From NCBI GenBank assembly GCA_050954885.1, contig JBPBPI010000045.1:1-5812 (forward strand): DNA of 5,812 nt, given 5' to 3'. The stretch's first letter is position 1. Every line of letters starts with the position of its first letter. The notes below the pieces were generated by a model. It saw only the letters and a program-made list of their open reading frames with translations, made no database searches and had not been told where the DNA came from. Below are positions 1 to 5,720 of this stretch, one piece after another. The position numbers and the translations under genes were made by a program. This DNA comes from JBPBPI01 sp050954885 (GTDB lineage Bacteria > Pseudomonadota > Alphaproteobacteria > Caedimonadales > Caedimonadaceae).

Positions 1-21
1 CCTAACGAAAAGAGAATTGTG

Positions 22-98
22 TATGTCAAAACATAATCACATTCAACTATAGATCATAATCTTGCCATTATGTAAAAACATAAACTCATTCAGCTATA
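22..98. repeat. Two-copy direct repeat with internal dyad upstream of fliE-like gene
   Basis: Bases 22-51 and 69-98 match at 26 of 30 positions by my alignment, with a 47-bp period. Both copies keep the dyad TATGT-N4-ACATA (22-35 and 69-82; in the second copy the arms extend to TTATGT/ACATAA, 68-83). Both also keep the block CATTCA(A/G)CTATA. The second copy ends 25 bp before the start codon of the next gene. Duplicated dyads at a fixed distance in a leader suggest a tandem operator or duplicated promoter; that role is inferred. A neutral local duplication is the alternative. Confidence 0.7.
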
Positions 99-100
99 AT
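71..100 (+). promoter_or_regulatory. Possible promoter for fliE-like gene
   Basis: A perfect TATAAT lies at 95-100. With an 18-bp spacer, the upstream hexamer is TGTAAA (71-76), a poor -35 that sits inside the repeated dyad. The equivalent place in the first repeat copy has TGTCAA (24-29) and TATAGA (48-53), so the whole promoter-like unit may be duplicated. A ribosome binding site-like AAGAAAGG lies at 107-114, 9 bases before ATG 124. In AT-rich DNA a TATAAT can be chance, and flagellar genes often use other sigma factors. Confidence 0.35.
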
Positions 101-123
101 TAAATAAAGAAAGGTCGATTTTA

Positions 124-417
124 ATGAATACCATTTCAAATATACCAAGCGTCGTTCAAACTTATTCAGCAGGGGGACAGATCCAATCCCAACCCATTGC
201 AAATAACAGTTCATCTGTTTTTGCGGACTTTGTAAAGCAAGCCATTGATCATTCTCGAACCCATGAAAATGCAGCCATCGAAGCCAGTCAAGGAAAGATG
301 TCAACCCTTGAATTGGCCAAGGTTGCCACTAATGCGGAATTGGCTCTTCAAGAATTTAATACCTATCTTAACAAAGCCATTTCGGCACTTAATGATGTGA
401 CCAAATCCAGTATGTAA
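124..417 (+). CDS. fliE: Flagellar hook-basal body protein FliE-like
   Basis: This 97-residue protein has the size and build of FliE, the small subunit that links the MS ring to the proximal rod of the flagellar basal body. Residues 1-30 are low-complexity and Ser/Asn/Gln-rich. The conserved part starts at FADFVKQAID (33-42) and continues with an Ala/Glu-rich helix. The C-terminal helix, from LELAKVATNAELALQ (62-76) to SALNDVTKSSM, lines up by eye with the alphaproteobacterial pattern of an Ala-Glu-Leu-x-Leu segment followed by a rod-forming helix. The usual C-terminal AYQEIM-like end is degenerate here (SALNDV). Start ATG 124 follows AAGAAAGG at good spacing. In alphaproteobacteria fliE normally follows flgB and flgC. 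Here about 120 bp of apparently non-coding leader precedes it and a convergent transporter follows, so it is either monocistronic or last in its unit. A type III secretion inner-rod protein is the main alternative. Confidence 0.7.
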   Translation: MNTISNIPSVVQTYSAGGQIQSQPIANNSSSVFADFVKQAIDHSRTHENAAIEASQGKMSTLELAKVATNAELALQEFNTYLNKAISALNDVTKSSM

Positions 418-437
418 TTTGGCCACAAAATATGCGG

Positions 438-1766
438 TTAGTTTTGTTCAAGAACACGCGCGCGTTTATTCCAGGTCAGTGCAAAGAAAAACGCACCAAA
501 AACTGCACTGATGATAAAGAAATTAAATCCCCAGGCCCAGCCAACGTTGTGGACGATGTACCCGACACCCAAAGAAGAAATAGCCGATCCTACATACGCA
601 AAACTTCCTGTAAGACCTGTGGCCACACCGGCTGCACGTTTGGAGGTTAAATCAGCGCTGGCAATTCCTGCCATGACTTGAGGACCATAAACCAAGAAAC
701 CTGCCATCATGAGTGCCAGTGTTTCATAAAATTCATGACCCGCTGGGATTAACCAAACGACACCGATGGCGACCGCACATCCCAACATATAAAAAGCACC
801 GACAGGGCCACGACGTCCATCAAAGACGTGATCTGAAAGCCAGCCTGCTGAAATACCGCCAAGAAGTCCAGCGATTTCAAAAGCCGCCAATTGAAGACCA
901 GCGATGGCGAGGCTGACACCTTTAACTTCTTTTAAGAACATAGGTGCCCAAAAGAAAATACCCATTCTTGGAATGTAAAGGCACATTTGAGCAAAACCCA
1001 CAAACCAGACGTATTTATTTTTAATCACCATCGATAAAACTTCACTTATGGTAATACGTTCGTCATGACGAGGATCAAGATGGACCACATCACCTTTGTA
1101 TTCCTCAACCGCAGGCAAGCCTAATTCTTTTGGCGTATCACGCAAACGGTTGAAAACAAATATCGACAAAACAGCGGCAATAATACCTGGAAATAAGAAA
1201 ACAGCTCGCCATCCATAATTGTTCGTCAGCAAATAACTTGAAAACAGAAAAATAGTGGCGGCACCAATTTGATGAGAGGACGCCCAAAAGGCCCACTTGG
1301 TACCCAATTCGCGTGGCGAGAACCAATGTGTGATTAGGCGGGCACAAGGTGGCCATCCCATAGATTGAAACCAAGCGTTGACAATCCAAAGCCCACCAAA
1401 GAACATTAAACTGTTGCCATAAGCCATACCACAACTGGTAAGGGCTGATCCCAAAAGACCCAAGGACATAAAATAACGGGCATTGGATCTGTCGCTGACA
1501 TAACCGTTGACGAACTTTCCAATTCCATAAGCAATGGACCACCAAGTCCCAATCCAACCAATATCAATTTTAGTAAGGTGAAATTCTTCTGATAAACCTG
1601 GGATTGCCATCGCAAAATTTTGTCGAACCAAATAAAAAGCAGCATATCCGATAATTGAGGCGTACATAATGCGAACACGCCAATAGCGAAAAGAGTTTTT
1701 TTGCAAATTCATAAGTTTGTCATAGGTATTTAACAAGCTATTCGATACTGTTTTTGTCACTGACAT
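438..1766 (-). CDS. MFS organophosphate:phosphate antiporter (GlpT/UhpC-like)
   Basis: This 442-residue inner-membrane protein belongs to the OPA family of the major facilitator superfamily, which swaps phosphorylated metabolites such as glycerol-3-phosphate or hexose-6-phosphate for phosphate. Length and about twelve hydrophobic segments fit the family. Key residues visible are Arg48 in YLVRQNFAMAIP and Arg267 in YIPRMGIFFW, the two phosphate-binding arginines (R45 and R269 in E. coli GlpT), His165 in ASSHQIG (H165 in GlpT), and Lys84 in IAYGIGKF. The MFS signature SDRSNAR is at 91-97 and GWPPCARL at 137-144. The C-terminal half (FEIAGLLGG at 296-304, GPQVMAGIAS at 361-370) looks more UhpC-like than GlpT-like, so the substrate is left open, and a sensor role as for E. 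coli UhpC is not excluded. GlpT Lys46 is replaced by Gln49. Start ATG 1766 is supported by AGGAAAGGA (complement of 1778-1786). It converges on the fliE-like gene with no clear terminator in the 20-bp gap. Confidence 0.88.
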   Translation of the reverse strand: MSVTKTVSNSLLNTYDKLMNLQKNSFRYWRVRIMYASIIGYAAFYLVRQNFAMAIPGLSEEFHLTKIDIGWIGTWWSIAYGIGKFVNGYVSDRSNARYFMSLGLLGSALTSCGMAYGNSLMFFGGLWIVNAWFQSMGWPPCARLITHWFSPRELGTKWAFWASSHQIGAATIFLFSSYLLTNNYGWRAVFLFPGIIAAVLSIFVFNRLRDTPKELGLPAVEEYKGDVVHLDPRHDERITISEVLSMVIKNKYVWFVGFAQMCLYIPRMGIFFWAPMFLKEVKGVSLAIAGLQLAAFEIAGLLGGISAGWLSDHVFDGRRGPVGAFYMLGCAVAIGVVWLIPAGHEFYETLALMMAGFLVYGPQVMAGIASADLTSKRAAGVATGLTGSFAYVGSAISSLGVGYIVHNVGWAWGFNFFIISAVFGAFFFALTWNKRARVLEQN

Positions 1767-1881
1767 TCAGCTTAATTCCTTTCCTAATAATACAATTTGA
1801 AGATCGTAACGAAAGAATTTTAAAAAGGAAACAATTTTATTTACATTCATATAGTGACGACCTAATAAAATTGAGAAAAAT

Positions 1882-1895
1882 TTCAAAAATTTGAA
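1882..1895. promoter_or_regulatory. Palindrome TTCAAA-AA-TTTGAA, possible operator
   Basis: A perfect 6-2-6 inverted repeat (TTCAAA 1882-1887, TTTGAA 1890-1895) lies in the divergent region. Its right arm overlaps the candidate hemB -35 box at 1891-1896. A repressor bound here could block hemB transcription and could also act on the divergent transporter. Composition is AT-rich, so chance is a real possibility. Confidence 0.35.
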
Positions 1896-1919
1896 TTGTC
1901 TAAACTTTAAACATAGGTT
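1891..1919 (+). promoter_or_regulatory. Candidate hemB promoter
   Basis: TTGAAT (1891-1896) and TAGGTT (1914-1919) are 17 bp apart. The -35 matches the sigma-70 consensus at 4 of 6 positions and the -10 keeps the key T, A and last T. A transcript starting near 1926 would leave a leader of about 27 bases before ATG 1953. That leader shows no good Shine-Dalgarno sequence. Confidence 0.35.
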
Positions 1920-1952
1920 AATAACACATAAAAACGATAAAAGATCTAAAAT

Positions 1953-2966
1953 ATGTTGCCCACTTTTTCAAAACCATTGCAAACCGATATGACGATTCGT
2001 CTGCGACGCAACCGACGTCATGATTGGCTTCGTCATCTAGTTTCTGAGACCTCTTTTAATGCACAGGATGTCATCTGGCCCGTATTTGTACGGGAAGAAT
2101 CAATTAATCCTACGGTCCAAAGAATGCCTGGCATTCATCGTTATATTCTTTCTGAACTGATTGATCAAGTCGGACAAGCGCTTGAGTTAGGTCTTCAAGC
2201 GGTGGCTCTTTTTCCCGTAATCGCCCATGATAAACGGGACGACTATGCGCGCGAAATTTTCAATGAAGAAGGAATTTTATATGAATCTATTCGCGCTCTA
2301 AAGAAAACATTTCCGCAATTGGGCGTCATCACCGATGCAGCCCTCGATGCCTTTACAAGTCACGGTCATGACGGGCTATATTATGAAAATGATGTGATAA
2401 ATGATGAAAGCGTTGATTTAATTGCGCAATTTGCTTTGCGTCAAGCCCAATCGGGCGCTGATATCATTGCGCCTTCGGATATGATGGACGGTCGCGTGGG
2501 CGAGATCAGAAAAGTCCTAGATCAGCATCGCTTTCAAAATGTCGGTATTATGTCTTATGCGGTTAAATATAATTCCAATTTTTATGGCCCCTTTAGAGAA
2601 GCTTTGGGATCTGATAAATGTTTGGCTAAAGGTCACAAGCGGACCTATCATATGGATCCCGCCAATGCTCAAGAAGCGTTACGAGAAGTCGCCCTTGATC
2701 TTGAAGAAGGGGCTGATTCTATTATTATTAAACCAGGAATGCCTTATTTAGATATTATTCGCCAGGTTAAAGATCATTTTGGCGTGCCAACTTTTGCCTA
2801 TCATGTCAGCGGAGAGTACAGTATGTTGAGGGCAGCTGCTGATGCCGGCATGATATCTTATGAAAAAACGCTTTTTGAGATTATGACTTGTTTTAAAAGA
2901 GCAGGGGCTAATGGCGTGATTACATATAATGCCGTTGATGTTTTAAAATTGATCAAACAAGGTTAG
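1953..2966 (+). CDS. hemB: Delta-aminolevulinic acid dehydratase (porphobilinogen synthase)
   Basis: HemB joins two 5-aminolevulinate molecules into porphobilinogen, the second shared step of haem synthesis, in the cytosol. The 337 residues match the usual family length. Both active-site lysines are visible: Lys205 in YAVKYNSNFYGPFR and Lys260, the Schiff-base lysine, in IIIKPGMPYLD. The metal region at 126-141 reads TDAALDAFTSHGHDG. The three cysteines of zinc-type enzymes (DVCLCxxTSHGHCG) are replaced by Ala, Asp and Asp, as in the magnesium-type HemB of Pseudomonas aeruginosa and alphaproteobacteria. The early RLRRNRRHDWLRHLV block is the family's usual N-terminal motif. ATG 1953 is preferred because its 12-residue extension fits family N-termini, but its ribosome binding site is weak. 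ATG 1989 (Met13) is possible and has no better one. The stop codon TAG directly abuts the next gene's GTG, implying co-transcription. Confidence 0.97.
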   Translation: MLPTFSKPLQTDMTIRLRRNRRHDWLRHLVSETSFNAQDVIWPVFVREESINPTVQRMPGIHRYILSELIDQVGQALELGLQAVALFPVIAHDKRDDYAREIFNEEGILYESIRALKKTFPQLGVITDAALDAFTSHGHDGLYYENDVINDESVDLIAQFALRQAQSGADIIAPSDMMDGRVGEIRKVLDQHRFQNVGIMSYAVKYNSNFYGPFREALGSDKCLAKGHKRTYHMDPANAQEALREVALDLEEGADSIIIKPGMPYLDIIRQVKDHFGVPTFAYHVSGEYSMLRAAADAGMISYEKTLFEIMTCFKRAGANGVITYNAVDVLKLIKQG

Positions 2967-2969
2967 GTG

Positions 2970-3218
2970 ATGCCTCAGAAAATTTTTTATCTGCTCCCTT
3001 TTTTACTTACAGGATGTATTGGGTCTTATATTGTTCACGATGATACCTCAGGTTTTAATTATGGCAATTTAGCCACGGTGCCTGAGCGTCCTCAACCTTT
3101 TCAGCTTCAAACTTATCATCAAGAAATTGATCGATTGAAAGCAGAACATCAAAGTGCTTATCAAAAAAACGAAGAACTTCGGAAATTGCATCAAAAAAAT
3201 GTCAAAGTACCTCAATAA
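2970..3218 (+). CDS. Small outer-membrane lipoprotein, function unknown
   Basis: From ATG 2970 this encodes 82 residues. GTG 2967, flush against the hemB stop, would add one Met. ATG is preferred because AAGG at 2959-2962 lies 7 bases upstream. The N-terminus (MPQKIFYLLPFLLTGC) is a short lipoprotein signal with lipobox LTGC, giving lipidated Cys16. Residue +2 is Ile, not Asp, which by the usual Lol rule predicts the outer membrane. The segment NLATVPERPQPF (33-44) resembles the 'PNLA-V-P-RP' motif I recall in short envelope lipoproteins and OmpA-like proteins of alphaproteobacteria. The rest (49-76) is a charged, probably helical stretch. It very likely shares the hemB transcript, but no functional link to haem synthesis is evident. 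It lies 147 bp before a peptidoglycan enzyme, so an envelope role is plausible. Confidence 0.75.
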   Translation: MPQKIFYLLPFLLTGCIGSYIVHDDTSGFNYGNLATVPERPQPFQLQTYHQEIDRLKAEHQSAYQKNEELRKLHQKNVKVPQ

Positions 3219-3293
3219 AGTTTTAGGCTTGTGAGCAAAGTTTAAACAAAGTTAATTTTTATTTTTTAAAAATTGTTCATAAATTTTTAGTAA

Positions 3294-3336
3294 TTTATAG
3301 ACAAAACTCTCTCATTTATACTAAATAATAAGTATA
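3294..3336 (+). promoter_or_regulatory. Candidate promoter with inverted repeat at -10, upstream of carboxypeptidase
   Basis: TTTATA (3294-3299) and TATACT (3317-3322) are 17 bp apart, matching sigma-70 boxes at 4 and 5 of 6 positions. The -10 hexamer is also the left arm of an inverted repeat, TATACT-N8-AGTATA (3317-3336), an operator-like arrangement. A strong Shine-Dalgarno AAGGAG follows at 3349-3354, 11 bases before ATG 3366. Upstream, TAAAAATT/AATTTTTA (3267-3289) could form an AT-only hairpin, too weak to call a terminator for the lipoprotein gene. Confidence 0.4.
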
Positions 3337-3365
3337 TTATATTTTTTAAAGGAGAAGAATTTTCA

Positions 3366-4706
3366 ATGAGAAGCGTTTTTCATTATTTTACCTCTCCCAA
3401 ATTCTCAAAATTTCTTGGTATAGTTCTATTTTTTTTCATAAGCTTAAGCTCTCATCAACTAGAAGCAAAATCATCAAAATCAAAAAAAACAGTTTCTGGA
3501 ACGGGATTAAAATATGCAGCTTTTGTCATGGATGCGACGTCCGGTAAAATTTTACATTCCGATAATTCAACGGCACTTATTCCGCCGGCATCACTGACCA
3601 AAATGATGACATTACATATTTTGTTTGAAGAACTGATGGCCAAAAGACTCACGTTAAATTCACCAGTTTTAATTTCCAAGAAAGCAGCAAGTCAAAGCCC
3701 GTCTAAGCTTGGTGTGCCCGCCGGTGGCGTGATTACTGTGAGAGATGCGTTACTATCACTCATGACGCGCTCGGCCAATGATGTGGCGGTGGCGGTGGCG
3801 GAGACGGTTTCAGGATCTGAAGAAGCGTTTGTGGACCGTATGAACCAACGGGCACGATCACTAAAGATGACACGAACACTTTTTAAAAATCCTTCTGGTT
3901 TACCCAATTCTCAACAAGTGACCAGTGCCTATGATATGGCACTTCTTTCCAGAAGTTTGCTGCAACAATTTCCGGTCTATTATCGTTTTTTTAAAACAAA
4001 AACTTTTGAATACAAAGGTCAGAAAATTCACAATCACAACAAGCTTTTGGGTAAGATTGAGGGTTTGGACGGCATCAAAACAGGATTTGTTTGTGCTTCA
4101 GGCTTTAACATTGCTACATCCGCCATTCGTCAAGGACGTCGTTTAATTGGTGTGGTTATGGGGGGCGAGACCGCCAAATGGCGCGATCGTCGCATCAGTC
4201 AATTGCTGGAGACCTCATTTTTAAAATTGCCTCATCAGCCTATGAACAATCTTGTTTTTGAATCTACTCAAAATGCAGAAATTGATCTTGTTCAAGTTGC
4301 CACACAACCTTTAAATTCCCAAGCATTGCCGACTCAAAAAGCTGTGTATACCCCAGCCTCTCTTGACCAAGTTACAACATCAGACACAAATGTGACCCAA
4401 AAAGTAAATCAACCTTTAGAGTCTGGCGATTGGTTTGTGCAATTAGGTACGTTTAAACAAGCAAAAGACGCCCACATGGAAGCCGCGATGATACGTTCAA
4501 AGCTTCCTCATGAATATACAGCCAAAATATTTGTAATTAAATCTGATCTGAAACGCGCGCGCCACTACCGCGCACGCTTAGGAAATTTTAACAAAAAATC
4601 TGCAGATAAAATCAGTAATCTCTTGAAAAAACAAGGTGTTTCAAATTTGGTCTTGAAAGATTCATCACGCGCCAAAATTCAAACAGCCATGGTTGATAAA
4701 AAATAA
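3366..4706 (+). CDS. D-alanyl-D-alanine carboxypeptidase (PBP5-type, class S11) with C-terminal SPOR domain
   Basis: This 446-residue enzyme trims the terminal D-Ala from peptidoglycan pentapeptides in the periplasm, limiting cross-linking. An N-terminal hydrophobic segment (16-28) and the site LEA|K after residue 34 give an export signal. All three penicillin-binding motifs are present: SLTK with nucleophile Ser76 and Lys79, SAN at 136-138, and KTG at 238-240. The S11 fold runs from about 48 to 290. A Ser/Thr/Gln-rich linker follows (about 295-352). A SPOR domain covers about 353-432 (start DWFVQLGTFKQAKDA, end VSNLVLKD), binding denuded glycan strands and typically bringing proteins to the division septum. 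This replaces the C-terminal amphipathic anchor of E. coli PBP5. Fusion of S11 peptidase and SPOR is common in alphaproteobacteria, where such genes are named dacA, dacC or dacF without consistency, so no symbol is given. Start ATG 3366 has a good AAGGAG. It is probably transcribed from its own promoter. Confidence 0.95.
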   Translation: MRSVFHYFTSPKFSKFLGIVLFFFISLSSHQLEAKSSKSKKTVSGTGLKYAAFVMDATSGKILHSDNSTALIPPASLTKMMTLHILFEELMAKRLTLNSPVLISKKAASQSPSKLGVPAGGVITVRDALLSLMTRSANDVAVAVAETVSGSEEAFVDRMNQRARSLKMTRTLFKNPSGLPNSQQVTSAYDMALLSRSLLQQFPVYYRFFKTKTFEYKGQKIHNHNKLLGKIEGLDGIKTGFVCASGFNIATSAIRQGRRLIGVVMGGETAKWRDRRISQLLETSFLKLPHQPMNNLVFESTQNAEIDLVQVATQPLNSQALPTQKAVYTPASLDQVTTSDTNVTQKVNQPLESGDWFVQLGTFKQAKDAHMEAAMIRSKLPHEYTAKIFVIKSDLKRARHYRARLGNFNKKSADKISNLLKKQGVSNLVLKDSSRAKIQTAMVDKK

Positions 4707-4961
4707 ATTTTTTTATACAATTTAATTTTTTTAGGTATAAATTAAAATTATCAAAAATTAAATATTACCTATACTTATCTTTAAATTTAAAAAAAAATTA
4801 TATTAATTTAACCGCTTATTTTAATATATTGATTTTTTAAAATAAAATTGAATAATATATATTCATTTATTCTATTCTTAGTACTAACAAAAAAACTTTA
4901 CTTTATTATATGAGTCAACTATACATCTATGAATATTTTTGCCTAAAAGGAATAATTTGAG
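4707..4961. other. Very AT-rich intergenic spacer
   Basis: This 255-bp stretch is almost all A and T and marks a sharp composition drop between the carboxypeptidase gene and the orphan gene. AT-only inverted repeats occur, such as TTTAATTT/AAATTAAA (4721-4746) and GAATA/TATTC (4850-4864). None is a GC-stemmed terminator, though the first, just after the stop codon, could help end transcription. No RNA gene or ORF is convincing on either strand. Confidence 0.5.
4897..4925 (+). promoter_or_regulatory. Candidate promoter for orphan exported protein
   Basis: TTTACT (4897-4902) and TATACA (4920-4925) are 17 bp apart, each matching 4 of 6 consensus positions. The -10 lies 36 bases before ATG 4962, and AAAAGGAA (4944-4951) is a plausible Shine-Dalgarno. 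The high AT content makes chance matches likely. Confidence 0.35.
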
Positions 4962-5720
4962 ATGTTTAAGCTGGTATATATCGTAAGTATGATTTTTAAT
5001 CTTGTTGTTTTTGAGAGCTATTTTTCCTGCTCTCTTTTGGCAAATCAAAAAAAACTTGTTCAAATTCTTGAAGAAATAAATGACTTTACAGTGTATAAAC
5101 AAAGATCTATTCAGACAGCTTCGCCTCATGAAGCATTTGAGCTTTTGAAACAGCATTGCCAAGAAATGGCACTTTATTATAAAGATTTGGAAATTACCCT
5201 TAGAGAACGCTATACACGCTATATACAAGCCAAAAATCAATTTATAGCCAAAAAAGCTCTTTTGTTAAATATTAAAAATAATTTGGGTTTTAATCTGCCC
5301 AAAAAAGATGATCCTAAAGATTTTTTAGAAATACAAATATTATTTTATAATGATCACTATAGAATTTGGTCTGAAAAATTTTTATTTTTATTAGATAATG
5401 AAAGAAAAAAACAGATTTTTGGTATCCAGATGGTTCCAAAAACAGACGAAGAATTATTAGAAATGAAATGTTTTCTTAAAAAAGATCTTTCTTCAGCATA
5501 TTCAAAAAGTTTTAAAATAGTAAAAAATAACCCTTATAAATATGAAAGTAGTAAATCATTTAAAAAGCTTATAGATGAACTTTGGTCACTGCGCTATGCT
5601 TACGAGCTTATCGCTTTTTGGGCAAGGACAGATGAAGAAATAAAACTACTTAATCTGCCTCACCCTCAAATGGGACAAAATACCGTTGAAGAAGCAATCT
5701 TTAAGATATCTAACTTATAG
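4962..5720 (+). CDS. Hypothetical exported protein, possibly cut short by an IS
   Basis: I do not recognise this 252-residue protein. Residues 1-27 (MFKLVYIVSMIFNLVVFESY, then FSCSLLA) look like a Sec signal peptide with cleavage after Ala27. Cys23 is not in a good lipobox. The mature part is Lys/Glu-rich, probably mostly helical, with helical stretches near 30-45, 55-105, 160-188 and 197-228, and many aromatic residues. It keeps two cysteines (66 and 170), which could pair in the periplasm. No catalytic motif is apparent. Start ATG 4962 follows AAAAGGAA at 11 to 14 bases. GC is clearly below hemB: one sampled 60-base line (5341-5400) has 10 G/C against 31 in 2461-2520. The stop codon TAG (5718-5720) lies where an IS630-type element seems to begin, so the native C-terminus may be missing. 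A lineage-restricted secreted or host-interaction protein is possible, without direct evidence. Confidence 0.65.
   Translation: MFKLVYIVSMIFNLVVFESYFSCSLLANQKKLVQILEEINDFTVYKQRSIQTASPHEAFELLKQHCQEMALYYKDLEITLRERYTRYIQAKNQFIAKKALLLNIKNNLGFNLPKKDDPKDFLEIQILFYNDHYRIWSEKFLFLLDNERKKQIFGIQMVPKTDEELLEMKCFLKKDLSSAYSKSFKIVKNNPYKYESSKSFKKLIDELWSLRYAYELIAFWARTDEEIKLLNLPHPQMGQNTVEEAIFKISNL

Larger units (their letters stand above)
1767..1952. other. Divergent intergenic region, transporter / hemB
   Basis: These 186 bp of AT-rich DNA separate two genes read away from each other, so both promoters should lie here. On the - strand the transporter's Shine-Dalgarno is the complement of 1778-1786. I found no - strand -35/-10 pair that stands out. 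On the + strand a probable hemB promoter and an overlapping palindrome are listed separately. No ORF or RNA gene is recognisable. Confidence 0.6.

Noticed and set aside
1..36. Frame 1 reads PNEKRIVYVKT then stop: tail of an upstream gene?
   Set aside because: Eleven codons at a window edge carry no recognisable motif and do not resemble a FlgC C-terminus; an open frame this short is expected by chance.
425..447. Inverted repeat ACAAAA/TTTTGT between the convergent fliE-like and transporter genes as a bidirectional terminator
   Set aside because: The stem is 6 bp, nearly all A-T, with an 11-base loop, and it overlaps the transporter stop codon; too weak to call.
432..650. Open frame on + within the transporter gene (72 codons)
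   Set aside because: It is antisense to the well-supported transporter, has no family resemblance and is basic and Cys-rich in a way typical of shadow frames.
1138..1678. Two other - strand open frames inside the transporter gene
   Set aside because: They overlap the transporter in other frames, with Trp/Cys-rich translations typical of out-of-frame reading of membrane protein codons.
4707..4961. AT-rich spacer as a replication origin, attachment site or small RNA gene
   Set aside because: No DnaA-box cluster, iterons, tRNA-like fold or GC-stemmed hairpin is visible; low GC alone is not evidence.
4884..5240. 118-codon open frame on the - strand over the orphan gene's 5' part
   Set aside because: Its Phe/Ile/Lys/Asn-rich translation follows from AT-rich DNA. 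The + strand frame is longer, has a signal peptide and a ribosome binding site, so the - frame is likely a shadow.
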